Below are positions 1 through 7,971 of a stretch of 64,000 nucleotides of DNA, in pieces; the first letter of the stretch is position 1; the number at the start of each line of letters is the position of its first letter. The notes beneath the pieces are model-generated. The model was given only the letters and a program-made list of their open reading frames with translations. It had not been told where the DNA came from and made no database searches. Source of the stretch: Ardenticatenaceae bacterium (GTDB lineage: Bacteria; Chloroflexota; Anaerolineae; Promineifilales; Promineifilaceae); the NCBI GenBank assembly GCA_020634495.1, contig JACKBR010000002.1, positions 186,001 to 250,000 on the forward strand, read 5' to 3'. Made by a program: the position numbers and the translations under genes.

Positions 1-265
1 CGCGGATATCAAGGATGGCATGGTCGGTGAGGCAGATGGGGTGGAAGGTAAGCTGCAACGGCCGTAACCCATAATGCCCATTCACAAACTCAGCCTTCAC
101 TTTCTGCACAGCGTGACGCATACGAGGATCATCTGTTTGCAGATAGAGTACAATTAACTCGGCAATAGGCTCTCCAGCGGCCAGCAGTGCATCGAGGGCA
201 AACGTAACAACCTGTGGCTGTCCACCCAGAGTTGCAATCATTGTCGCGGTTTTTGCAGAGTCCAT
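1..265 (-). CDS. CRISPR-associated ring nuclease (NE0113-type CARF family), N-terminal part
   Basis: The reverse strand from the ATG at 265 is open to the window edge, giving about 88 residues; the C-terminus lies outside. The start MDSAKTATMIATLGGQPQ, followed by a VVTFALDALLAAGEPI stretch and a hydrophobic strand ending VLYLQT, matches how NE0113/Csx-type CARF ring nucleases begin (Rossmann strand, Gly-rich turn, QVVTFALDALL helix). These enzymes degrade cyclic oligoadenylate second messengers and so switch off type III CRISPR immunity. It is divergent from the Csx3 fusion, with only about 76 bp between the likely starts, so they probably share a promoter region. The array in this window and a second suspected cOA enzyme next door support a type III system whose effector genes (cas10, csm/cmr) lie to the left, outside the window. 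The family call rests on the N-terminus only. Confidence 0.75.
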   Translation of the reverse strand, partial: MDSAKTATMIATLGGQPQVVTFALDALLAAGEPIAELIVLYLQTDDPRMRHAVQKVKAEFVNGHYGLRPLQLTFHPICLTDHAILDIR

Positions 266-341
266 GTATGCATTCCAAAATGATGATAGGGTTTGCGACC
301 AACTGGTGAAATTATCTTATCGGAAAAAAGACAAAGGGGCA

Positions 342-1556
342 ATGATGAAAACTTCAAGCAATCAACCTGATACCTTTCCCGCTGTGATTGTTGGCGGCCC
401 ACCACACTCTGGTAAATCGGTGCTTGTGTACAGCCTGACCCGCGCCTTGCGTGAGCGGCGGGCGCCGCATTACGTGCTGCGAGCCTGCCCGGATGGCGAA
501 GGGGATTGGGCCAACGAGGCGGACCGAGCATTGGTGCAGGAGCTACGGGCCAAAGGTTCATTTACACAGTCGTTTGTTCGGGCTGTTGGGGGGCAGCTTC
601 AGGCTCGCCATATTCCTTTGTTGGTGGATGTAGGTGGCAAGCCAAAACCGTGGCAAGAAGCTGTTTTTGCTCACTGCACCCATGCCATTCTGCTCATTGG
701 GGAGCGTGCTGATGATCCCTTAGCTTTTGACCGTGATTTGGCTGAATGGCAAACTATTATGGAACGGCAGGGCGTTCCCGTTGTCGCGATTTTACGTTCT
801 GACCTACACGGCCGTTCTGAATTACAACAAGCTACTCCCATCCTTAAAGGTACCATTGCCGGGTTGAATAGGGGAGAGACAGTAGCCGACGAACTTATCG
901 CCGCGCTGGCAGATCGGCTCCAAACGCTCTTTACGCTTGATGAGGCATTGGTGACGGAGCTGCATTTAGAGCAAGCGCCGTGTGCCAACACGATCGTCCT
1001 GCCAGACATCCTGCAACAACTGAAGGCAACAAATGACGTTTGGCTACCAGAAATGTTAGCCGATATGGTCACAAGGGTAATGCCTCACACAGAAACGGCC
1101 GTTTACGGTCGCGCCCCTAACTGGGCATATAGCGCAATGGCCTACCATGCACTGCCGTCGGCTATTTGGCTGTTCGATGTGCGGTTAGGCTGGGTTCAGC
1201 CACCGCATTTGCCGTTACTGCTGCCACAGACACCTCTGGCAGCAGTTCAGACTGGCTGGCAGGTAGCCCTGCATTCGCATGATGACATTGATGTGCTTAA
1301 CATGGGCACAGATGCTCAAATTTTGTCCTGGGAAAATTCAGAAGGGCTGCCGCTTTACCAGCCGATGACCAATCGAGGCTTGGTGCTTATGGGGAAGATA
1401 CCGAACTGGCTGTTTATGGCTGCCACACGGCAGTTGGCCCCGCACACTACCTGGACGGCCGTTTACCAACCACAGTTAAAAGGTGCGGTCGTCGTAGCCA
1501 CAAACGATATGGCCATACCAATTGGCACAATAATTTCCCAAGAAAATTTCCTGTAA
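342..1556 (+). CDS. csx3: P-loop domain fused to C-terminal Csx3 (Crn3-like) domain
   Basis: The protein has 404 residues from the double ATG at 342/345, chosen because AAAGGGGC lies just upstream; the frame stays open further 5' but without a ribosome site. Residues 18-26 (GGPPHSGKS) form a Walker A motif of a kinase-like P-loop domain, followed by DVGGKPKPW and a strand ending HAILLIGE. The last 60 or so residues (GLVLMGKIPNWLFMAATRQ, then AVYQPQLKGAVVVATN and a terminal IPIGTIIS) match the Csx3 signature: GR-P-WL-AAL, AVFDPRLGGAVVV, VGD-I. Csx3 is a manganese-dependent ring nuclease acting on cyclic tetra-adenylate, and longer Csx3 proteins carrying an extra AAA/P-loop domain are known. 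The function of the P-loop half is unclear. It lies beside the array and opposite another ring-nuclease-like gene, so two cOA-quenching enzymes may work together. A two-way terminator follows. Confidence 0.78.
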   Translation: MMKTSSNQPDTFPAVIVGGPPHSGKSVLVYSLTRALRERRAPHYVLRACPDGEGDWANEADRALVQELRAKGSFTQSFVRAVGGQLQARHIPLLVDVGGKPKPWQEAVFAHCTHAILLIGERADDPLAFDRDLAEWQTIMERQGVPVVAILRSDLHGRSELQQATPILKGTIAGLNRGETVADELIAALADRLQTLFTLDEALVTELHLEQAPCANTIVLPDILQQLKATNDVWLPEMLADMVTRVMPHTETAVYGRAPNWAYSAMAYHALPSAIWLFDVRLGWVQPPHLPLLLPQTPLAAVQTGWQVALHSHDDIDVLNMGTDAQILSWENSEGLPLYQPMTNRGLVLMGKIPNWLFMAATRQLAPHTTWTAVYQPQLKGAVVVATNDMAIPIGTIISQENFL

Positions 1557-1576
1557 ACAAGCCACCTCAAGAAAAC

Positions 1577-1606
1577 AAAAAGCAGCCATTGTCAGGCTGC
1601 TTTTTT
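1577..1606. terminator. Bidirectional intrinsic terminator between csx3 and CRISPR array
   Basis: Perfect 7-bp stem AGCAGCC (1581-1587) / GGCTGCT (1595-1601) with a 7-nt loop. T-run on the right (1601-1606) and A-run on the left, so it can end csx3 transcripts rightwards and the CRISPR precursor leftwards. The last, degenerate repeat starts 3 bp away. Confidence 0.85.
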
Positions 1607-1608
1607 GA

Positions 1609-2212
1609 TCTGAAATCCCTCTCCGGTAAACACGGCCGTTCCGACAAACGCAGCCGATCAGCGTAACGGTCAACGTGTCCGTGTCTAAATCCCTCTCAGG
1701 TAAACACGGCCGTTCCGACGTTTTCGATTCCTCTGTTTTCCGGTTACCAGGAACCGTCTAAATCCCTCTCAGGTAAACACGGCCGTTCCGACGCAAATCG
1801 CGACGTAAACCGTTGCGAACCGGTCTCTTGTCTAAATCCCTCTCAGGTAAACACGGCCGTTCCGACTGATGACGATGAGCCATCTGTGCAAGCAGTGGTT
1901 CAAGTCTAAATCCCTCTCAGGTAAACACGGCCGTTCCGACAGTGGAACACACGCAGGTAATCACCAGTGGGAACGCGTCTAAATCCCTCTCAGGTAAACA
2001 CGGCCGTTCCGACACCCAATTGGGTAATTGTGGTTGGTGGGTTTACTAGTCTAAATCCCTCTCAGGTAAACACGGCCGTTCCGACTATACCCCAACCCGC
2101 TGATTAGCGGGGGGGAGTCTATTGTCTAAATCCCTCTCAGGTAAACACGGCCGTTCCGACGGGACTCATGCACATGCGGCCTACAACATACACAAGTCTA
2201 AATCCCTCTCAG
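1609..2212 (-). CRISPR. CRISPR array, leader-distal segment (8 spacers)
   Basis: 37-bp repeats beginning GTCTAAATCCC and ending CGGCCGTTCCGAC on the + strand start at 1683, 1756, 1830, 1904, 1977, 2049 and 2124; a ninth at 2196 is cut after 17 bp by the insertion sequence. The first copy (1609-1645) is degenerate at its left end and has CCGG instead of CAGG, typical of the old trailer end. Spacers are 35-38 bp. Read on the minus strand the repeat ends GGATTTAGAC, resembling the 3' end that becomes the crRNA 5' handle in type III repeats. This, the degenerate left copy and the leader on the right all favour leftward transcription. Spacers at 2014-2048 and 2086-2123 contain inverted repeats. 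Confidence 0.97.
2205..2212. repeat. Target-site duplication, left copy
   Basis: CCTCTCAG directly left of the insertion sequence, repeated at 4033-4040 directly right of it. Joining the two sides with one copy restores a perfect 37-bp CRISPR repeat. Confidence 0.93.
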
Positions 2213-2223
2213 AGGGTTTTAGT

Positions 2224-2319
2224 AAACATAAAATTGTGAGCGTTTGCCGCTCACAATTAACTGTCCACTTCTTAACATTATAAGCAAAACGCTACAAAAC
2301 ATAAAATTGTAACCGTTTG
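2224..2319. repeat. Subterminal direct repeats and hairpin in the IS left end
   Basis: AACATAAAATTGT followed by GTTTGC occurs twice (around 2226 and 2298), about 72 bp apart. The first copy contains a hairpin, ATTGTGAGC...GCTCACAAT, around 2234-2258. Such repeats behind the terminal inverted repeat often bind transposase; that role is inferred. Confidence 0.6.
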
Positions 2320-2407
2320 CTCGTTTCCGCCTGTTTTTGCTGAAATGGAGCCCCTTTTGTTTTAGACTGATTTTGTCCGAATCGATCTTTCACAAAAGGA
2401 GACTCCT

Positions 2408-3874
2408 ATGTCTATTATATCTTTGCCCCTTTGGTTTTCGCGATTTCACGCCTCAAAATCGCTTGCCAGACAATCACAGCTCATCCTGCAGCCCCCTGGA
2501 TTATCCCACTGGGCCACGCACCCACCCGCACAATTGCCACCGTTTGTACGCCGTTGCCCCACAACCATGAAATATCTGAAGCTGTTGGCCCCGTTGGCCT
2601 GGGCTGGCATTCCTTGGCGGCCAACGCCTGGTCCCCGTCCCGGTCCTTATCCCGCTTCACCGCTCCCTTATATTGCTGCTTTTCTGGTTCGGCTGGACCA
2701 GCAGCACCGCAGTATGGGTCAACTCCGGCAATATTTGGTGGAACATCCGGCTTTGACCTGGCTGTTGGGGTTTCCCTTGCAGCAAGATTTACAAGCGCCA
2801 CATGGCTTTGCTGTGGCTCCTACGCTACCCTCACCAGCTCATTTCAGTTATGTGCTGCGCCATCTGGCCAACCCCCTGCTGCAATTCTTGCTCAACGATA
2901 CGGTGCAATTGCTGCGGCTGGCCTTGCCCACTGGTAGCAACTTTGGTCAGGTTATTTCTCTGGATACCAAACATATTCTCGCTTTTGTCAAAGAGAATAA
3001 CCCCAAAGCCTACATTAAAGAAGGTCGCTGTAACAAAGACCGCCAGCCTGTGGGTGATCCGGATTGCAAATATGGTTGTAAACGACGCCGCAATCGGGCA
3101 CCGGAGCAGACGACGCCTACCAAAGACGGCCGTCCAGCACCAGGTTTAGGTGTGGGTAAAGATGAATTTTACTGGGGCTACGCCTCTGGAGTCGTGGCCA
3201 CCAAGGTGCCGGGCTGGGGTGAGTTCGTCTTGGCTGAAATGACCGATACCTTTGACCATGCTGATATCCACTTTTTCTTTCCCCTCATGAATATCGTTGA
3301 AGAACGGTTAGGCTTTCGCCCGCCTTACGGCACCGCTGATGCGGCTTATGATGCCTGGTATGTCTATGATTATTTTCACTCGGCTGGCGGCTTGGCCGCT
3401 GTGCCTTACGTTGACCGCACCAAGGGGCGCACCTATTCCTTTGACAAGGCTGGCTTACCTTTTTGTGCGGCGGGGCTGCCCATGCCTGTCAAAAGTAGCT
3501 TCATGAATCGCTCCAGCAGCGTGCCCCATCAACGTGCCCGTCATGCTTGTCCGCTTCTTTTTCCCGCTCAGGTGGCGCAGCAGTGCCCCGTAAACCACAA
3601 AAACTGGAAAAAAGGTGGCTGCCTTTCTACCCTGCCGACCAGTATGGGTGCCCGGATTCGTTACCAGCTTGACCGGGAAGGGCCAGAATACAAGGCAATT
3701 TACAAACAGCGCACGGCCGTGGAACGTATCTTTTCCCAGGCGGTTGCCTTGGGCATCGAACGTCCCAAACTGCGTAACCAGCAGTCAATCACCAATCTGA
3801 ACAGCTTGATTTACATGCTTATTAACTTGCGGGCGCTGCAACGTGTCTGCAAAAAGAGGACCAATAGTCGCTAA
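2408..3874 (+). CDS. DDE transposase of the insertion sequence
   Basis: 488 residues. The ATG at 2408 follows AAAGGAGACTCCT, a good ribosome site. The three acidic catalytic regions can be recognised: SLDTKHILAFVKENNP (first Asp), the GTADAAYDAWYVYDYF stretch (second Asp), and KQRTAVERIFSQAV near the C-terminus (Glu in an R-VE helix). This layout is that of DDE_Tnp_1-type (IS4-superfamily) transposases. A Cys/Arg-rich insert (DPDCKYGCKRRRNRAPEQ) follows the first Asp. It would cut and join the ends of the surrounding 1820-bp element. No frameshift is visible, so it is probably active. It lies within the CRISPR array and has no functional link to the immune genes beyond having interrupted the array. 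Confidence 0.88.
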   Translation: MSIISLPLWFSRFHASKSLARQSQLILQPPGLSHWATHPPAQLPPFVRRCPTTMKYLKLLAPLAWAGIPWRPTPGPRPGPYPASPLPYIAAFLVRLDQQHRSMGQLRQYLVEHPALTWLLGFPLQQDLQAPHGFAVAPTLPSPAHFSYVLRHLANPLLQFLLNDTVQLLRLALPTGSNFGQVISLDTKHILAFVKENNPKAYIKEGRCNKDRQPVGDPDCKYGCKRRRNRAPEQTTPTKDGRPAPGLGVGKDEFYWGYASGVVATKVPGWGEFVLAEMTDTFDHADIHFFFPLMNIVEERLGFRPPYGTADAAYDAWYVYDYFHSAGGLAAVPYVDRTKGRTYSFDKAGLPFCAAGLPMPVKSSFMNRSSSVPHQRARHACPLLFPAQVAQQCPVNHKNWKKGGCLSTLPTSMGARIRYQLDREGPEYKAIYKQRTAVERIFSQAVALGIERPKLRNQQSITNLNSLIYMLINLRALQRVCKKRTNSR

Positions 3875-4032
3875 GTTCGACTTTGCCCAATAACCTTAAA
3901 AATTTGAACGATTGAAAATTCGATTCGGATGGCGGGGGAGCCATCTGCTTGTTTCAGTCTCTTCCCAGGTTTTTTCCCCTGTGCTGTCACCAACGCTCAT
4001 TATTCAGTAGACATTATGTTTACTAAAACCCT

Positions 4033-6098
4033 CCTCTCAGGTAAACACGGCCGTTCCGACATGCCAACGCATTTCGACTTCCTCAGCGCTGATCAGGTCT
4101 AAATCCCTCTCAGGTAAACACGGCCGTTCCGACACGGCGCAGAATGGAAGTGTCCAAAACGGATACATGTCTAAATCCCTCTCAGGTAAACACGGCCGTT
4201 CCGACGTTTGTTCTTATGGATGATAATGGTGGATGGATTAGTCTAAATCCCTCTCAGGTAAACACGGCCGTTCCGACTTATTCACAAAAATAGACATATG
4301 GAGGATAACCAAGTCTAAATCCCTCTCAGGTAAACACGGCCGTTCCGACTTGCATCCGTTTTTCCCAAAAAAGCGGAGGCATTGGTCTAAATCCCTCTCA
4401 GGTAAACACGGCCGTTCCGACCTGAATTCTGGGAAGGAGGAAAAAAATAATAAAATGTCTAAATCCCTCTCAGGTAAACACGGCCGTTCCGACCCCCCAG
4501 TTGGGTAATTGTGGGGTTTTCTATTTTTGTCTAAATCCCTCTCAGGTAAACACGGCCGTTCCGACCTGTTTCCCCCAAGATTACTCTGAAGGGGACAGCT
4601 TGTCTAAATCCCTCTCAGGTAAACACGGCCGTTCCGACCCCGGGCAACCGAGTTTCAATGTCAGTGCCTCGTGCGTCTAAATCCCTCTCAGGTAAACACG
4701 GCCGTTCCGACTAACGCGTACGCCAGTCAGCAATGATTGGTCAGGAGTGTCTAAATCCCTCTCAGGTAAACACGGCCGTTCCGACATAATTCTGCTTGTA
4801 ATGGCTGCAGTTGCGTCATTTGTCTAAATCCCTCTCAGGTAAACACGGCCGTTCCGACGCTGAGAGCAAGACACTGGAAGAGCTGCTCATCCAGTCTAAA
4901 TCCCTCTCAGGTAAACACGGCCGTTCCGACGAGATCATACTTTTATTGTTGACATTGGTGGGTTTGTCTAAATCCCTCTCAGGTAAACACGGCCGTTCCG
5001 ACCCGTTCACTCGCGTGGACAATGTCGGGGTCTCAACTCGTCTAAATCCCTCTCAGGTAAACACGGCCGTTCCGACTTACTTGTATTTGTTTTTTATCAG
5101 TTGAACTAACAAGTCTAAATCCCTCTCAGGTAAACACGGCCGTTCCGACCTGGGGGGATAATTGTCACTGTTGACGAAGCGTCAGGTCTAAATCCCTCTC
5201 AGGTAAACACGGCCGTTCCGACACGGGACCAGTTTCGATTGGGCTTCCTGCGTGTTCAGTCTAAATCCCTCTCAGGTAAACACGGCCGTTCCGACAAGGT
5301 GAGAATCGTAACGAAACAACGATTCTCATCATGTCTAAATCCCTCTCAGGTAAACACGGCCGTTCCGACGCCTTGTTTGTAATCTCAACAGTGGTGGCGA
5401 TGCTCGTCTAAATCCCTCTCAGGTAAACACGGCCGTTCCGACACCTCCCACTAATCACGAAGCCATGGCCCCGACCATGTCTAAATCCCTCTCAGGTAAA
5501 CACGGCCGTTCCGACCAAACCCAAAACCCAAAGAGGAAAAGCAAAATGAGAGTCTAAATCCCTCTCAGGTAAACACGGCCGTTCCGACGTTTGTTATTTG
5601 CGTTGGTTGGAGGGATTCTTCTTCGTCTAAATCCCTCTCAGGTAAACACGGCCGTTCCGACGGGTGGAGCGGCATAACACGCATGGAGGAAAAATCAGTC
5701 TAAATCCCTCTCAGGTAAACACGGCCGTTCCGACAGCCTGGTAATGGTTACACCTTGTATGTGACAATTAGTCTAAATCCCTCTCAGGTAAACACGGCCG
5801 TTCCGACTTCTTAAGGAGAGATTAAAAAATGAAACGTTTATTTGTCTAAATCCCTCTCAGGTAAACACGGCCGTTCCGACCCATGGGGGATGGTGGTGAT
5901 CGGCGTAGGCGGTGGCGTCTAAATCCCTCTCAGGTAAACACGGCCGTTCCGACTGCGGCTACGGAGATTGAATTCACCGCCGTGACAAGTCTAAATCCCT
6001 CTCAGGTAAACACGGCCGTTCCGACCAGGAGGAGAAGGAGAAAAAAATGCATATCCATTTTGTCTAAATCCCTCTCAGGTAAACACGGCCGTTCCGAC
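4033..6098 (-). CRISPR. CRISPR array, leader-proximal segment (28 spacers)
   Basis: This segment begins with the remaining part of the repeat split by the insertion sequence (4033-4060), followed by 28 complete repeats from 4097 to 6062, last one ending 6098. Spacers are 35-37 bp and the repeats look identical. With the left segment the array has 37 repeats and 36 spacers. If transcription runs leftwards, the youngest spacers are at the right end. Spacers at 4422, 5516, 5662, 5808 and 6026 carry a Shine-Dalgarno-like purine run followed by, or close to, ATG on the + strand; 4278 has GGAGG. Spacers at 4494, 4566 and 5296 contain stem-loops. The spacer at 4494 shares 18 of 19 bases of a core with the one at 2014. 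Open reading frames crossing the repeats are artefacts. Confidence 0.98.
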
Positions 6099-6453
6099 AG
6101 CAGTTATCCACAGTGGGACGCCGCTGCCAATAGTCTAGCATATTTTGTCTGTTTGTGGGCAAACTGCACCACTTTCACCGTCTCAATGTCTAGTAAATTC
6201 ATATTTTCATCCCACCGTCTTCTTATTTCCGAGGGTCTTGAAAAACTTTTGTAAAAATGGCCGTTTCTTATCTCCCATTAATGTTAGATCAGTGGATCAG
6301 ATCTCATCAAATCACTAAATATCGCCCAATATCGCTATCAATCGCCGTTTCCGAGGGTCTGACCCACTTTTTTAGGCATTTTTAGGGTTTGACGCCTCTT
6401 CTTCCTCTGCTAAATTTTCAACCATACACCCATAATAAATGAGGATAGGTAAC
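6099..6453 (-). promoter_or_regulatory. CRISPR leader and WYL-gene upstream region
   Basis: This A+T-rich gene-free stretch lies next to the perfect, presumably newest repeat. On the minus strand it offers a plausible promoter close to the first repeat: TTTGCC, then about 15 bp, then TATGCT (near 6141-6167). A 13-bp direct repeat TTTCCGAGGGTCT occurs at 6226-6238 and 6348-6360. AGATC...GATCT symmetry is seen around 6287-6303. Leaders of this kind carry the promoter and the integrase docking sites; here those roles are inferred from position. The start of the WYL gene, with GAGGATAGG before its ATG, is at the right edge. Confidence 0.6.
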
Positions 6454-7896
6454 ATGCTTATAGAAATCACAGCGCCAAATGCTCAATTAGTAAATTCCGA
6501 CTTTGCCCCTCCAGCAGAGCCTATAACACGCTTAAGCCTGACTTTGCTTATGGCTTACATACATAATTATACCCCAAAACGCCTGGCTGATTGCCGACTC
6601 ATAGGTGCCAATCATATAAGACGGATCGCTCAATTGATAAACTTCGCCGGAGAAAACAAGCCATCAATCCGCCAAAACAAGCCTGTAGCCAGCCACCTCG
6701 CATTGCTCCAAGCTGCCAGGTTTTTGGAAACCACCGGACACTATCTCGTTTTGCAACCCACCGTTACCAATTGGCTCCACGCCACCTCAGAAGCACAACT
6801 AAAAAAATTATTAACCCTCTTAGCAAATACCAATATTTGGTCGGCAACACTTGCATCGATGGGTCTGCAAGATACCATCACTATAGATTACACACACTTT
6901 TTACAACAATCCTTGCAAAGACAACAGAAGGCTACTGTCACAAATGAGGCAGAAACCACAGAATTGCCTGCTATTTGGCAAGAAACAGAACACCAAAACA
7001 TTTGGCGTCTATCGCTTCCCAAAAATTTACCCTTATGGTTACACTTTGATATACGCCAGCTCGGTGATTGGACGCAAATCGACAGCCTTACCTGCACCCC
7101 CCTCACCATAGCCACATCTGTGCAACGCGGGTACGGCTTAGACACAATTCAATGGCTTTTAGAAATAGCTACCCAAAAGCCACTACCTGAGGAAAAAGCA
7201 ATTCAGCTTCGCCAATGGTGCCGACGAACCAAAACATACCAGCTTCGTGCTGTTCACTTACTTAGCACCACCCATGAAGAGAAAATGGCCGAATTATTAC
7301 GCAACAAACAACTTCGCCACCGGGTTATTGAACAAATTGCACCGCGACACGCAGTCGTTTCACCAGATTTCATCCCATACCTAAACACCTATTTGACAAA
7401 GCAACAATATCCAAAAATAAATCGTCACCCCCTGCCAGCACCTGTAGAAACAGCACCCGGAATCAGCTGGCTGGCCAATCGAATTCTCATTGACCTGGGA
7501 CAGTTTGTTCCTCTCCCCTTTTCCCCACCCAATGGGTTTCTTGAACATCTAGAAAACCAGCTTGAAGATACCCAAAAATCATCGCTAGAAGCAATCGCCT
7601 CCATATTTATAAAAAACTTGCATGATGCAATACGTGGCCGAGACACCTTTTTGCCCGCCCAATGCCCACCCTCTTCCGCTACTCTGCAAATAATCCGCAG
7701 CGCCATCGCCAAAGAGCAGACACTCAACATAAACTACAAAGCAATCAGCGAGTCCAAACCTTCACAACGACGCATTCAACCCTTGCACTTAGAGCAACGC
7801 GGCAATTTGTACTACCTTCATGCCTACTGCTATCGGAGCGAAATGAACCTAACATTTCGCCTTGACCGCATAAAAAAGGTAAACTTGGAAACATAA
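6454..7896 (+). CDS. WYL-domain protein, possible ligand-sensing transcription regulator
   Basis: 480 residues from the ATG at 6454, preceded by GAGGATAGGTAAC; an in-frame ATG at 6439 lacks such a site. The C-terminal 70 or so residues (AIAKEQTLNINYKAISES, then RIQPLHLEQRGNLYYLHAYC and a final LTFRLDRIKKV) are a WYL-type domain: strand, R-I-P--L---G-WYL-A-C motif (here NLYYLHAYC), FRLDRI end. The long N-terminal part resembles the helicase-N-like/winged-helix region of large WYL proteins but shows no clear motif. WYL proteins bind nucleic acid ligands and regulate phage-defence and CRISPR loci. It reads away from the leader, only about 350 bp from the newest repeat, so it may control the array or be a defence component. 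It has low GC and no ACGGCCGT, unlike most of the window. Confidence 0.7.
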   Translation: MLIEITAPNAQLVNSDFAPPAEPITRLSLTLLMAYIHNYTPKRLADCRLIGANHIRRIAQLINFAGENKPSIRQNKPVASHLALLQAARFLETTGHYLVLQPTVTNWLHATSEAQLKKLLTLLANTNIWSATLASMGLQDTITIDYTHFLQQSLQRQQKATVTNEAETTELPAIWQETEHQNIWRLSLPKNLPLWLHFDIRQLGDWTQIDSLTCTPLTIATSVQRGYGLDTIQWLLEIATQKPLPEEKAIQLRQWCRRTKTYQLRAVHLLSTTHEEKMAELLRNKQLRHRVIEQIAPRHAVVSPDFIPYLNTYLTKQQYPKINRHPLPAPVETAPGISWLANRILIDLGQFVPLPFSPPNGFLEHLENQLEDTQKSSLEAIASIFIKNLHDAIRGRDTFLPAQCPPSSATLQIIRSAIAKEQTLNINYKAISESKPSQRRIQPLHLEQRGNLYYLHAYCYRSEMNLTFRLDRIKKVNLET

Positions 7897-7971
7897 GTTG
7901 CCAATTCTTTCACTGATTTCTAACTCTCTCTTCTGTAATATGACTGTTTCCAAATGCATAAAGAGTGCAAG

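Larger units (their letters stand above)
2213..4032. mobile_element. Insertion sequence (1820 bp) inserted in a CRISPR repeat
   Basis: Both ends carry a perfect 19-bp inverted repeat, AGGGTTTTAGTAAACATAA, at 2213-2231 and as its complement at 4014-4032, flanked by the 8-bp duplication CCTCTCAG. It contains one complete DDE transposase gene. Perfect ends, intact gene and intact duplication suggest recent insertion. The transposase gene carries two ACGGCCGT palindromes (near 3125 and 3713), so the element has probably long circulated in this lineage. An 8-bp duplication and this length suit several IS4-superfamily groups; I cannot assign the family exactly. Confidence 0.92.

Noticed and set aside
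4811..6254. Open reading frames running through the CRISPR repeats (for example 4811-5104, 5883-6254)
   Set aside because: They arise because the 37-bp repeat is free of stops in some frames; the translated text repeats the same residues (SLSGKHGRSD).
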